Positions 8,331 to 16,545 of a DNA stretch of 64,000 bases are shown piece by piece. Under the pieces are notes generated by a model. The model was not told the DNA's origin. It made no database searches and saw only the letters and a list, made by a program, of their open reading frames with translations. The position numbers and the translations under genes were made by a program. Each line of letters opens with the position of its first letter. Positions within the stretch are counted from its first letter, which is position 1. This DNA is from Chryseobacterium artocarpi. GTDB taxonomy: Bacteria; Bacteroidota; Bacteroidia; Flavobacteriales; Weeksellaceae. The stretch lies in NCBI RefSeq assembly GCF_001684975.1, contig NZ_MAYH01000045.1, positions 186,001-250,000 of the forward strand. Direction: 5' to 3'.

Positions 8331-9197
8331 TTAATTTCTTTTGTCGCGTCCCCAAAGTAGCTTCTGACGGATGGTTTCGTAGAAACTCAAATTGTTGGGC
8401 TGTACCAGAAGAAGCTGAAAGTCTGCTTTCCTGATAATAATTTCCTTATCTGTTTCAATATGAATAAGTCTGGAGTCTAACGAAAGTGAGTATTGTGAAA
8501 CACGGCTTTCAACTCTGAACTTTATTTCTACCTTGTCATTTACCACTAAAGGCCTCACGTTCAGGTTGTGAGGTGCGATAGGAGTGATGACGAAGTTTTC
8601 GTTATTGGGCGAAATGATAGGACCTCCACAACTTAAAGAATAAGCTGTAGAACCTGTAGGTGTTGAAATAATAACTCCGTCTCCCCAGAACACATTTAGA
8701 AACTCATTGTTGATATAAGAATCTACTGTGATCATAGATGTTGTTTCTTTTCTGGAAACGGTTACATCATTCAATGCGTAAGGAAAAAATCCTTCCAGGT
8801 TTGGAGAAACTACTTCGATTACTGAACGACGGCTGGTTTTTACATCACCTTTTAAAATAGAATCAAGCTCTTTAAAAGCTTCTTCTTTTGTGAAAAATGC
8901 TAAAAATCCAAGTCTTCCGGTGTTGACACCAACTACAGGAATCTCAAGATCTTCAATAAACGTTAAAGAATTTACAATAGTTCCGTCTCCACCAAAGGTA
9001 AAGAACAGGTCTACTTCTTTGTCTATAAGGTCCTGTTTATTATTGAAAGTTTCGAATATTTTCGAAAACTGAAGGGCTTCAGCCATTTCATCGTACAGAA
9101 CAGATTTTACACCTCTGGTTTCAAGTTCAGAGATAAACTTGCTTAAATATAAAAAAGTATCAAGATCTTTTTTCTGAGAATAGATAGCTGCCTTCAT
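8331..9197 (-). CDS. nadK: NAD kinase
   Basis: This 288-residue cytoplasmic protein phosphorylates NAD to NADP. The family motifs are complete: TFGGDGTIVNS (catalytic Asp in GGDGT) near residue 70, GVNTGRLGFLAFF near 95, and STPTGSTAYSLSCGGPII near 180. The start lies 1 bp from the stop of the CBS-domain gene upstream, so the two are translationally close and surely co-transcribed. No fusion or truncation is seen. Confidence 0.95.
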   Translation of the reverse strand: MKAAIYSQKKDLDTFLYLSKFISELETRGVKSVLYDEMAEALQFSKIFETFNNKQDLIDKEVDLFFTFGGDGTIVNSLTFIEDLEIPVVGVNTGRLGFLAFFTKEEAFKELDSILKGDVKTSRRSVIEVVSPNLEGFFPYALNDVTVSRKETTSMITVDSYINNEFLNVFWGDGVIISTPTGSTAYSLSCGGPIISPNNENFVITPIAPHNLNVRPLVVNDKVEIKFRVESRVSQYSLSLDSRLIHIETDKEIIIRKADFQLLLVQPNNLSFYETIRQKLLWGRDKRN

Positions 9198-9198
9198 G

Positions 9199-9852
9199 TT
9201 ATATTTCTATGAATTTTTGGAAAAAACCGAATCGGTCCTTAAACAGATCGGTTCTCTCATCAGAATAGTATTTTTCTACAATTCTGTAATCATACCGTTC
9301 AAAAGTTGCGTCTATCGAGGCTAGATTTTCATTGCCGATCTTTATGGTAACATGAATGACTTCATCAGACATAAAGCTTATAAAACCACCATAAAACTTA
9401 GAATTGTTACCTTCAACAATATTCGCGATTTCCGTCATGGAATATTTTCTGGCAGGAGTTTCTACAGTAAGAATAGCTCCGGATTCTGAAAATAAAGGAT
9501 AACGGGAAAGGTCCTGGAAAATGTCTTCACAGGTAATATAGCCGAGATATTTTTCATTCTTATTGATCACTGGGATCACATTAGAATTGAAAGTATAAAA
9601 CAGGCGGATACTATCCATGATATTATTATCTTCCAGAATGGCAAATCGCTCAATCTGATGCTCAAGATCCTTCAAAGTTCCTCCATCTTCTTCATACAGG
9701 AAGTCTTTGGCAAGTGCTCCGTAAAAATGATGGGATTTTTTGATGAAAACATGAGAATATCCGAAGTCCTCCAATGTATTTCTTGCCGATTCTATTGAAT
9801 CCGACAGGCTAAAACATGGGAAATCTTTTGAGATATAGTCCTTGATAAACAT
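9199..9852 (-). CDS. CBS-domain protein
   Basis: This 217-residue cytoplasmic protein has a tandem CBS pair at about residues 1-125 (SLSDSIESARNTLEDFGYSH; then NVIPVINKNEKYLGYITCED). A C-terminal segment of about 85 residues (TPARKYSMTEIANIVEGNN) resembles a third, ACT- or CBS-like regulatory unit. CBS pairs bind adenosyl ligands such as AMP, ATP or NAD derivatives. It is transcribed immediately ahead of nadK with a 1-bp gap, which suggests a link to nucleotide or NAD status, but the ligand is not shown by the sequence. Confidence 0.85.
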   Translation of the reverse strand: MFIKDYISKDFPCFSLSDSIESARNTLEDFGYSHVFIKKSHHFYGALAKDFLYEEDGGTLKDLEHQIERFAILEDNNIMDSIRLFYTFNSNVIPVINKNEKYLGYITCEDIFQDLSRYPLFSESGAILTVETPARKYSMTEIANIVEGNNSKFYGGFISFMSDEVIHVTIKIGNENLASIDATFERYDYRIVEKYYSDERTDLFKDRFGFFQKFIEI

Positions 9853-9936
9853 TGTGCTAATTTATAAAAAATTAAATGAAACTGTTTCTGAAAACACGAC
9901 TTTTTTTGAGTTTAAATAAAAAAAGTGACTTCAAAA

Positions 9937-9967
9937 TTTGTTTGTAAAGAAAAAAAAGGTACCTTTG
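9937..9967 (+). promoter_or_regulatory. near-perfect Bacteroidota promoter on the plus strand
   Basis: TTTG (9937-9940), exactly 19 nt, then TACCTTTG (9960-9967) fit the -33/-7 consensus TTTG-N19-TAnnTTTG. No plus-strand gene follows; an intrinsic terminator lies about 40 nt downstream. Confidence 0.6.
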
Positions 9968-9971
9968 TCGC

Positions 9972-10046
9972 CTTTCATTTTTACTTTTTATTAGATTTAT
10001 TTCAAACTGCACTGTCTACTAATGACATATGCAGTTTTTTTATTTT
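9972..10046 (+). ncRNA. candidate small RNA of about 75 nt
   Basis: The predicted transcript starts a few nt after the 9960 -7 box and ends at the U-rich tail of the 10004-10041 hairpin. It contains no start codon with a usable frame. The 5' part is U-rich and unstructured, and the 3' part is a two-level stem-loop. It converges on the 3' end of the trmH-like gene and overlaps it by a few nt. The call rests only on a good promoter and a good terminator, and could also be a chance arrangement. Confidence 0.35.
10004..10041 (+). terminator. intrinsic terminator with nested stem
   Basis: AAACTGCA (10004-10011) pairs with TGCAGTTT (10030-10037). An inner TGTC/GACA stem closes a TACTAAT loop. Seven Ts follow on the plus strand (10035-10041), so it serves plus-strand transcription. 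The T tract overlaps the end of the minus-strand methyltransferase gene. Confidence 0.7.
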
Positions 10047-10570
10047 AGGGCTTTTGCAAATTCCCACATCACAATTCCCGCGCATACACTTACGTTAAGG
10101 GAATGCTTTGTTCCAAGCTGTGGAATTTCCAAAAATACATCAATATTGGGCAGTACTTCATCACTGATTCCTTCTACTTCATTTCCTAAAATAAGAGCAT
10201 ATTTTTTTGATCTGTCAATAGCGAAATCGGTGATCAGCTCGCTGCTGGTAGTCTGCTCGATTCCTATAATCTCATAACCTTTGCTTTTCAGATCTGAAAT
10301 TGCAGTGTTTGTATCTGCTTCATGATACCAGTCTACACTTTCCGTAGCTCCTAATGCTGCTTTGTGAATTTCACGATGGGGTGGTTGCGGTGTAATTCCG
10401 CAAAGAATGATCTTTTCAATTAAAAAGGCATCTGCCGTTCTGAAGGCCGCACCTACGTTGTGCATACTTCTGATATTGTCTAAAATGATGACCAACGGAA
10501 TTTTTTCAACTTTCTTAAATGTTTCTACATCTATTCTGTTAAGTTCTTCCAATTTTAGTTTCTGTACCAA
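10040..10570 (-). CDS. SpoU/TrmH-family RNA 2'-O-methyltransferase
   Basis: This 176-residue protein has a single SPOUT domain with no N-terminal extension. The three SpoU motifs are present: DNIRSMHNVGAAFRTADA (motif 1, Asn and catalytic Arg), LILGNEVEGIS (motif 2) and IPQLGTKHSLNVSVC (motif 3). It should methylate a ribose 2'-OH in tRNA or rRNA using SAM; the target cannot be told. The only possible start is TTG at 10570: an in-frame stop occurs at 10589-10591 and no ATG precedes the fold. The start lies 4 nt after the stop of a decayed reading frame (10575). Confidence 0.88.
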   Translation of the reverse strand: MVQKLKLEELNRIDVETFKKVEKIPLVIILDNIRSMHNVGAAFRTADAFLIEKIILCGITPQPPHREIHKAALGATESVDWYHEADTNTAISDLKSKGYEIIGIEQTTSSELITDFAIDRSKKYALILGNEVEGISDEVLPNIDVFLEIPQLGTKHSLNVSVCAGIVMWEFAKALK

Positions 10571-10574
10571 TGTA

Positions 10575-10670
10575 TTATTTTGTTGAGATTAATTTTCCGT
10601 CTTTGTAGACCTCTGTTTTTTCAATGTTTCCGTTTTCACGATATAGGTTCTGTTGCCATTTCGTTTTTCA
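10575..10670 (-). pseudogene. remnant of a MORN-repeat (YwqK-like) protein C-terminus
   Basis: On the minus strand a short frame reads WQQNLYRENGNIEKTEVY followed by KDGKLISTK and a stop (10577-10575). This has the look of MORN/YwqK antitoxin-type repeats (YxENGxIExTxxYKDGK). A stop occurs in frame just upstream and no start codon or further repeats are found, so it appears to be the last 30 or so codons of a gene otherwise lost. The identification is tentative because the piece is short. Confidence 0.35.
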
Positions 10671-10775
10671 ATGGCAAGTTGGTTTTATGTAATATTATAT
10701 CAAAAGTAGTAAAATACTTATACTTAAGCTCAAAATATTCTAAGAAAAAATAATTCCTTTTGTTTCTATGGAATT

Positions 10776-11672
10776 TTATTTTTTGCTCATAATCTGATGA
10801 ACGTTTTTCTCAATATTCTGAGCTAATGTTTCCATTGGAATATCATTCTCATCGTTGTTAAATGGATCCTCTATTTCTTCAGCAATAAGCTCAAGACTCA
10901 TTAAAACATAGTATACAAAAACCGTAAGAGGAATCATGAAAAGGCCAATAGTGATTACGTAAGCAATGGGAAGAGCAAATACATAAAGAATAATGAATTT
11001 CTTAATAAATGATGAGTAAGAATAGGGAATAGGTGTATTCTTAATTCTTTCACAGCCGCCACATACTTCAAGAAATCCGGAAAGTTGAGTATCCAAATAC
11101 AACATTTCAACCTCTGTGATTTTTCCTTCTTTTTTTAATTGATTAAGCTTGTGGGTCAGGAGAATGATAATTTCACTCGGTCCGTGGTTCTTTAATGTTT
11201 TCTCAATCTCAGAATAGTCTTCATCCAAAGCAAGTCGTGTAGATTCCTTAGAAAGGTGTTTAGCTAAAAAGTGAGGGAAATATTTTAAATACCTTGCAAT
11301 CTGTTCTGTATCCTGACGGTTTTCTCCAAGAATAGTATTGATTTTTATGGCAAAATTTCGGGTGTCATTCACCAGTTTTCCCCAAAGTTTTCTTCCTTCC
11401 CACCATCTGTCATATGCCGTATTGGTCCTGAAAACAAGAAGCAAGGAAAGCACAAAACCAAGCAAAGAATGAATCATTCCAACATTACTGATTCCGGACT
11501 TTGCTGTAAGGTGAAAATATTCTACTTCTAAATATTGAATTCCCCACGAATAAAGTCCTACCATGATCATGCTTGGAAACAGGATTTTCAGGGTATCACT
11601 TTTGTGTAAACTGAACAGTATTTTAAGGAAATGTTTGGTATTGTAGGCTCTCATAAATTCACTTAATACCAC
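10776..11672 (-). CDS. bestrophin-family (UPF0187) anion channel
   Basis: This 298-residue inner-membrane protein has helices at about 28-50, 60-82, 205-230 and 235-258. The hallmark RTNTAYDRWWEGRKLWGKLV follows helix 2, and PFNNDENDIPMETLAQNI follows the last helix, as in the Bacteroidota homologues of eukaryotic bestrophins. Family members form pentameric chloride or cation channels. It is monocistronic, flanked by non-coding gaps of 205 bp and 234 bp. Physiological role here is unknown. Confidence 0.88.
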   Translation of the reverse strand: MVLSEFMRAYNTKHFLKILFSLHKSDTLKILFPSMIMVGLYSWGIQYLEVEYFHLTAKSGISNVGMIHSLLGFVLSLLLVFRTNTAYDRWWEGRKLWGKLVNDTRNFAIKINTILGENRQDTEQIARYLKYFPHFLAKHLSKESTRLALDEDYSEIEKTLKNHGPSEIIILLTHKLNQLKKEGKITEVEMLYLDTQLSGFLEVCGGCERIKNTPIPYSYSSFIKKFIILYVFALPIAYVITIGLFMIPLTVFVYYVLMSLELIAEEIEDPFNNDENDIPMETLAQNIEKNVHQIMSKK

Positions 11673-11698
11673 AAATATAAATTTTTCAGAATAAAGTA

Positions 11699-11733
11699 GG
11701 GAAGCCTGAAACTTGAAGAGGGAAGCTATTGAA
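11699..11733. repeat. degenerate heptamer array (GGGAAGC type)
   Basis: Consecutive 7-mers GGGAAGC, CTGAAAC, TTGAAGA, GGGAAGC, TATTGAA. An inverted-sense array (CTTCCAA, CTTCCAT) lies at about 11824-11837, so the two face each other across the gap before the cupin gene. Confidence 0.55.
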
Positions 11734-11906
11734 ACCGAAAAATAAATTTAGGTTTTTCATAAAAAGATTTTTATGAAATGATGCATAGAGGTTTATATAC
11801 AAATAGTAATTTCCTGCCTCTTTCTTCCAACTTCCATGCTTTTTGTCTTAATTTTCGCTGTTTTCAAAAAAAATATTATTTTTATTTCACATTAAATACA
11901 AAATAC

Positions 11907-12782
11907 ATGATCCTCGAAAACGTAGATGTAGTCAATGATATCAGTAAAGAAGATTTTCAGAAGAGTTATTTCAAGAAGCAGAAGCCGCTTCTCATTAAGA
12001 ATTTTGCAAGCCGCTGGGATGCTTTTGATAAATGGAATCTTGCTTATATCCGTGAGAAAGCGGGCGATCAGGAAGTTCCGTTGTATGACAATAAACCTGC
12101 AGATGCTGCTAAAAGTTCGGATGCTCCGGTAGCTAATATGAAGATGAAGGATTATATTGATACGATAAAAAGCAAACCCTCAGATCTTCGTATTTTTTTC
12201 TACATCATTACAGACAGACTTCCGGAATTACTTAAAAACTTTACATATCCTGATCTGGGAATGAAGTTTTTCAAAAGACTTCCTACTTTATTTTTCGGTG
12301 GAAGTGATGCACATGTTCTGATGCATTATGATGTAGATCTTGGTGACTTTATGCATATTCATTTTGAGGGAAAAAAGAGAATTTTATTATTTGATCAGGA
12401 GCAGTCTCCGTTCTTATACAAAGTTCCTCTCTCTGTACATACCATTTACGATCTGGATTATGAAAATCCCGACTATGAAAAATTCCCGGCACTCCAATAC
12501 GCAAAAGGTTATGAAATTTTCATGGAACATGGGGATGCTCTTTTTATTCCTGGGGCATTCTGGCATTTCAACAGATATCTTGAACCTGGTTTTTCATTAT
12601 CATTAAGAGCTTTGCCCAATAAGCCATCAGTTTTTGCTAATATGCTGTATCACGTTTTTATTATGAGATACACAGATAAGCTGATGCGTAAACTTTTTAA
12701 AGCGAAGTGGATAAATTATAAACAAAAATGGGCTTATAAAAAAAGCACAGAGGCTTTGGAAAAGTATTTGAAATCAGAATGA
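11907..12782 (+). CDS. cupin-like JmjC-type oxygenase domain protein
   Basis: Starting at the ATG at 11907 gives 291 residues; an upstream in-frame ATG (11778) would add 43 residues translated from A/T-rich repeat-containing DNA and is unlikely. The product resembles the cupin_8/JmjC family of Fe(II)/2-oxoglutarate dioxygenases: VLMHYDVDLGDF supplies an HxD pair and FIPGAFWHFNRYL the distal His. FEGKKRILLFDQEQSPFLY is the typical strand pair. The substrate could be a protein side chain, but nothing in the context identifies it. The gene stands alone, converging on the GNAT gene. Confidence 0.8.
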   Translation: MILENVDVVNDISKEDFQKSYFKKQKPLLIKNFASRWDAFDKWNLAYIREKAGDQEVPLYDNKPADAAKSSDAPVANMKMKDYIDTIKSKPSDLRIFFYIITDRLPELLKNFTYPDLGMKFFKRLPTLFFGGSDAHVLMHYDVDLGDFMHIHFEGKKRILLFDQEQSPFLYKVPLSVHTIYDLDYENPDYEKFPALQYAKGYEIFMEHGDALFIPGAFWHFNRYLEPGFSLSLRALPNKPSVFANMLYHVFIMRYTDKLMRKLFKAKWINYKQKWAYKKSTEALEKYLKSE

Positions 12783-12807
12783 TAGGGGGTAATCATTTTA
12801 ACAGGAA

Positions 12808-12880
12808 AACGCTAATTGAAACGTCTTTGTGCACAAAGAATATGAAGAATCAATATTGATTGTCTTTGCTTTTTAGCGTT
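12808..12880. repeat. intergenic element of nested palindromes
   Basis: Outer 8-bp inverted repeats AACGCTAA (12808-12815) and TTAGCGTT (12873-12880) enclose two perfect palindromes, TCTTTGTGCACAAAGA (12824-12839) and AATCAATATTGATT (12848-12861). It lies between the convergent cupin and GNAT genes and may also act as a bidirectional terminator. Pieces of the same vocabulary occur at 5649-5672. Confidence 0.65.
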
Positions 12881-12884
12881 AAAT

Positions 12885-13415
12885 TTACCTATTAATGAGT
12901 CCGAAAATTGTAGCATCTACAAATTTGCCTTTTTCAAAAAAATAATCCTTTAAAGTTCCTTCTTCCTGGAAGTTTAATGAGGTTAAAAGTTTTTCGGAGG
13001 AAATATTGGCTGGATCAATAAAAGCATCTACCCGATGTAATCTCATACTTTCAAAACCAAATGTAAGAATAGGAAGAATAGCTTCTTTCATATAGGATTT
13101 CTGCCAGAAAAGAGGGTTCAATTCGTATCCTATTTCCGCTCTGAAATGTTCAGGAAACCAATTGTGATAGCCACATGTACCAATCACTTTTTTTTCCGAT
13201 TTTAATTCTAATGCCCAGCGGAATCCTTTTCCTTTTTCAAACTCTTTATTGAAGTGTTGGATGATTTGCTGTGCATCTTCGGATGTTTTGAAAGTTTCAA
13301 GGTCATAATATTCCATTACTTTATCTTGCGAAAAATACTCAAAAAGATCTTCAGTATCGTTTAGCGTAAGCTGTCGTAAAATAAGCCTTTCAGTTTGTAA
13401 AACAGGAAATTCCAT
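12885..13415 (-). CDS. GNAT-family N-acetyltransferase (RimJ/RimL-like)
   Basis: This 176-residue cytoplasmic enzyme starts with the RimJ/L-type strand LQTERLILRQLTLNDTEDLF. It then shows WALELKSEKKVIGTCGYHNW, AEIGYELNPLFWQKSYMKEA (acetyl-CoA pyrophosphate loop region) and RVDAFIDPANISSEKLLTSL (Asn-Ser pair of the GNAT C-terminal half). Members acetylate ribosomal-protein N-termini or small molecules; the substrate here is unknown. Full length, no oddities. Confidence 0.88.
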   Translation of the reverse strand: MEFPVLQTERLILRQLTLNDTEDLFEYFSQDKVMEYYDLETFKTSEDAQQIIQHFNKEFEKGKGFRWALELKSEKKVIGTCGYHNWFPEHFRAEIGYELNPLFWQKSYMKEAILPILTFGFESMRLHRVDAFIDPANISSEKLLTSLNFQEEGTLKDYFFEKGKFVDATIFGLINR

Positions 13416-13516
13416 GGATTTGATTTTATGGTGAAAATACGATTAATTCCTGATAGGGAAAAGTTTATTTAAGGATAAAACCGGCAAACAATTCCCCAAC
13501 CCTGAATTTATTTTTC

Positions 13517-13524
13517 TAAATTTG
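13517..13524 (+). promoter_or_regulatory. -7 box for mutS
   Basis: TAAATTTG matches TAnnTTTG, 17 bp upstream of the mutS start codon, giving a very short predicted leader. Confidence 0.5.
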
Positions 13525-13540
13525 GAGCTCATTTTTTAAT

Positions 13541-16129
13541 ATGGCAAAATCGAAGAAGGAAACTCCGTTAATGACTCAGTACAACACCATCAAGGCAAAA
13601 TATCCTGATGCACTTTTACTATTCAGAGTAGGAGATTTTTATGAAACTTTTGGGCAGGATGCAGTGAGAACATCTCAAATATTGGGTATCGTTCTTACCA
13701 AAAGAAATAATGGTGAAGGAAGTGTAGAGCTTGCAGGATTTCCGCATCATTCCATAGACTCCTATCTTCCGAAGCTGGTAAGAGCCGGGATGAGAGTCGC
13801 GATCTGTGATCAGCTTGAAGACCCGAAAATGGTGAAAGGAATTGTGAAAAGAGGAGTTACAGAACTGGTAACACCGGGAGTAACATTCAATGATCAGGTT
13901 TTAAATTCCAAGAAAAATAACTTCTTACTTTCCTTACACAAAGAGAAGGAAAAATATGGAATTGCTTTAGTTGATATTTCAACAGGAGAATTTTTGGTAA
14001 GCGAAGGAAACCTTGAAAAGCTCTTGCATATTGTCAATACCTTTGATCCGAGCGAGATTATTTTCCAGAGAAGCGTACAGATTCCGGAACAAATCAAGAA
14101 TAAAAATGCCTTTAAACTTGAAGATTGGGCTTTTCAATACAATTTTGCCTACGAAAAACTGACCAGCCATTTTAAAACAAATTCTTTAAAAGGGTTTGGA
14201 GTGGAAAATCTTCCATTGGCTATCACTGCTGCCGGAGCTATTTTTGCCTATCTGGTTGAAGATACACATCATAATTTACTTTCGCATATTACAAGGCTTC
14301 AGGTTATTCCACAGGAAGATTACCTGATGATGGATAATTTTACGTTGAGAAACCTTGAGATCGTTTATCCAAGCAATCCACAAGGAAAATCTTTACTGGA
14401 TATTATCGATAAAACATCTACTCCTATGGGAGGAAGATTATTGAGAAGAAGAATTATTCTTCCTTTAAAATCTGTGGACGAAATTTCCAGAAGACTTTCC
14501 CTGATTGATTTCCTTAACGAAAATGATCACCTGAAATATGAAATCGGACAATTATTAAAGTCTATTTCTGACCTTGATCGTTTAATGGGGAAACTTGCTG
14601 CAGAAAAAATTTCTCCAAAAGAATTAGGGTATCTTCGCCAAAGCTTGATCAATATTCATAAAATCAAAGCTTTATTGCATCCTCATGCTGATGTTTTGGC
14701 TTGGCTTGAGCCATTATTTGACCTTGAAGAACTGATTAATTTCTTACAAAATCGTCTTAATGAAGAGCTTCCGGTGAGTATTGCCAAAGGAAATGTTATT
14801 AAAGACGGGGTATCGGAAGAATTAGACAGATTGAGAAATCTTCAGAGCAAAGGACGTGGATTTTTGGATGAAATGTGCCAGAGAGAGATCGAAAGAACAG
14901 GAATCACAAGCCTTAAAATTGATTTTAATAACGTTTTCGGATATTATATTGAAGTCCGAAATACACATAAAGATAAAGTGCCTTCAGATTGGGTAAGAAA
15001 ACAAACCCTTGTGAATGCAGAGCGATACATTACCGAGGAATTAAAAGAATACGAAAACCAGATTCTGGGTGCTGAGGAAAAAATAGGTGTTCTTGAAAAT
15101 GAGCTTTATAGAAATGTATGTTCAGAAACAATGGTTTATATAGATCAGATTCAAGGGAACTCAAATATCATTGCACAACTGGACGTTGCAGCCGGTCTAT
15201 CAGAACTGGCGGTTTCAGAAAGCTATACAAAACCTATCCTGAATGATGGTTATGCAATTGATCTGAAAGAAGCAAGACACCCCATCATCGAAAATGCTCT
15301 TCCCTTGGGAGAAAAGTATATACCGAACGATATTTTCCTGGATAAAGACTCTCAACAGATTATCATGGTTACAGGTCCTAACATGGCGGGTAAATCAGCG
15401 ATTCTGCGTCAGACTGCAATTGTTTGTCTTTTGGCTCAGATTGGAAGTTTCGTTCCTGCTAAACATGCGGAAATCGGACTTTTGGATAAGATCTTTACTA
15501 GAGTAGGAGCTACCGATAATATTTCTGCAGGAGAATCTACTTTTATGGTAGAAATGAATGAAGCCGCGAATATTTTGAACAATATTTCAGAACGAAGCCT
15601 TATTCTTCTGGATGAAATTGGACGTGGAACTTCTACTTATGACGGAGTTTCGATTGCATGGGCTATCGCAGAATATCTTCATCAGCATACTACTCAGGCA
15701 AAAACTTTATTTGCCACACATTATCATGAGCTGAATGAAATGACTGTGAACTTTGAACGAGTGAAAAATTTCCATGTTTCTATTCAGGAAAATAAAGGGA
15801 ATATCATTTTTATGAGAAAGCTTGTTCCGGGGGGTAGTGAACACAGTTTTGGTATCCATGTGGCGAAGCTGGCGGGAATGCCTTCAAAAGTAGTGAACAG
15901 AGCAAATGAAATCCTTAAAACGCTTGAAGCGAGCAGAACGCAGGATGGAGGTACATCAGAGAATATCAAAAGAGTGACTGAAGAGAATATGCAGCTTTCT
16001 TTCTTTCAATTGGATGATCCGGTTTTAGAAAATATCCGTGAAGAATTAAAGAAGATAGATATTAATACTTTAACGCCTATCGAAGCTTTGATGAAGCTGA
16101 ATACGATAAAAAAAATGATTGGAGGATAA
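13541..16129 (+). CDS. mutS: DNA mismatch repair protein MutS
   Basis: This encodes 862 residues, the expected length for MutS1. The N-terminal mismatch-binding domain has the Phe-x-Glu motif in RVGDFYETFG near residue 30. The connector, lever and clamp domains follow, and the ATPase domain is C-terminal: Walker A GPNMAGKSAILRQ (Ala in place of the commoner second Gly), STFMVEM, Walker B LLDEIGRGTSTYDG and ATHYHEL. It recognises mismatches and recruits MutL to start repair. The gene is monocistronic, with a -7 box upstream and a terminator overlapping its stop codon. Confidence 0.98.
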   Translation: MAKSKKETPLMTQYNTIKAKYPDALLLFRVGDFYETFGQDAVRTSQILGIVLTKRNNGEGSVELAGFPHHSIDSYLPKLVRAGMRVAICDQLEDPKMVKGIVKRGVTELVTPGVTFNDQVLNSKKNNFLLSLHKEKEKYGIALVDISTGEFLVSEGNLEKLLHIVNTFDPSEIIFQRSVQIPEQIKNKNAFKLEDWAFQYNFAYEKLTSHFKTNSLKGFGVENLPLAITAAGAIFAYLVEDTHHNLLSHITRLQVIPQEDYLMMDNFTLRNLEIVYPSNPQGKSLLDIIDKTSTPMGGRLLRRRIILPLKSVDEISRRLSLIDFLNENDHLKYEIGQLLKSISDLDRLMGKLAAEKISPKELGYLRQSLINIHKIKALLHPHADVLAWLEPLFDLEELINFLQNRLNEELPVSIAKGNVIKDGVSEELDRLRNLQSKGRGFLDEMCQREIERTGITSLKIDFNNVFGYYIEVRNTHKDKVPSDWVRKQTLVNAERYITEELKEYENQILGAEEKIGVLENELYRNVCSETMVYIDQIQGNSNIIAQLDVAAGLSELAVSESYTKPILNDGYAIDLKEARHPIIENALPLGEKYIPNDIFLDKDSQQIIMVTGPNMAGKSAILRQTAIVCLLAQIGSFVPAKHAEIGLLDKIFTRVGATDNISAGESTFMVEMNEAANILNNISERSLILLDEIGRGTSTYDGVSIAWAIAEYLHQHTTQAKTLFATHYHELNEMTVNFERVKNFHVSIQENKGNIIFMRKLVPGGSEHSFGIHVAKLAGMPSKVVNRANEILKTLEASRTQDGGTSENIKRVTEENMQLSFFQLDDPVLENIREELKKIDINTLTPIEALMKLNTIKKMIGG

Positions 16130-16145
16130 TCCAATCATTTTTCTT
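16112..16145 (+). terminator. terminator overlapping the mutS stop codon
   Basis: AAAATGATTGG (16112-16122) pairs with CCAATCATTTT (16131-16141) around AGGATAAT, and the TAA stop (16127-16129) lies in the loop. TTTTTCTTTTT follows on the plus strand; an A run on the other side lets it also stop the convergent peptide operon. Confidence 0.8.
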
Positions 16146-16169
16146 TTTATAGGGTTTAAAAACATGTAA

Positions 16170-16325
16170 TTAGCAACAATAACCATCTTTACCTCTCGGT
16201 CCGATGATAAGAAAATGACTTACTCCTCTGAGTTTGCATAAACCTTCTGCACAGTTGGCAGCACCTCCGTTAATCTCTTTTAACTCAGCCTTCGTGAGCT
16301 TTCTTTTTTGAATATTGTTTTTCAT
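16170..16325 (-). CDS. double-glycine-leader cysteine peptide 1
   Basis: This encodes 51 residues. The leader MKNNIQKRKLTKAELKEI ends in NGG, the double-glycine type cleaved by C39-peptidase ABC exporters. The 30-residue core begins AANCAEGLCKLRG and ends KDGYCC. Four cysteines are arranged as C-x4-C near the core N-terminus and C-C at the very C-terminus, as in the three paralogues next to it. No modification enzyme gene is adjacent. This looks like a secreted bacteriocin-like or RiPP precursor peptide of the type seen in Chryseobacterium. Activity is not shown by the sequence. It is transcribed after peptide 2 (21-bp gap) and ends at the terminator shared with mutS. Confidence 0.85.
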   Translation of the reverse strand: MKNNIQKRKLTKAELKEINGGAANCAEGLCKLRGVSHFLIIGPRGKDGYCC

Positions 16326-16346
16326 ATTGCTTTGGTTAGGTTGTTA

Positions 16347-16511
16347 TTAACAGCAAAGTCCATCCTGGATGCCGGGAACCCCTGAGCGTTCTTCGCCAGT
16401 ATAGCGGTCTGTACAGCTTATTACTCTTGGGCAGACAGGTCTGAATCCGCCACTGATCTCTTTCAGCTCATTTTTAGTAAGCTTTCTTTTTTGTGTGTCT
16501 GATTTTTTCAT
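16347..16511 (-). CDS. double-glycine-leader cysteine peptide 2
   Basis: This encodes 54 residues. The leader MKKSDTQKRKLTKNELKEI ends in SGG. The 32-residue core starts FRPVCPRVISC (C-x5-C, one residue longer than in the paralogues) and ends GIQDGLCC. It shares leader, spacing and terminal Cys-Cys with the other three. It is the first gene of the second pair in the array, with a -7-like box TACGTTTA on the minus strand at 16553-16546, and is followed by peptide 1. The more divergent core suggests older duplication or diversifying selection. Confidence 0.85.
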   Translation of the reverse strand: MKKSDTQKRKLTKNELKEISGGFRPVCPRVISCTDRYTGEERSGVPGIQDGLCC

Positions 16512-16545
16512 AATAATTTTAATTTGGTGAATGAGGTATGTTTTA

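Noticed and set aside
10029..10277. 82-codon frame following the plus-strand promoter at 9937
   Set aside because: It begins inside the terminator hairpin and runs antisense to the SpoU methyltransferase gene; it reads as a shadow frame.
11778..11906. Upstream start for the cupin-like protein
   Set aside because: The extra 43 codons cover heptamer-repeat DNA and give a non-conserved, aromatic-rich stretch; ATG 11907 begins a normal family N-terminus.
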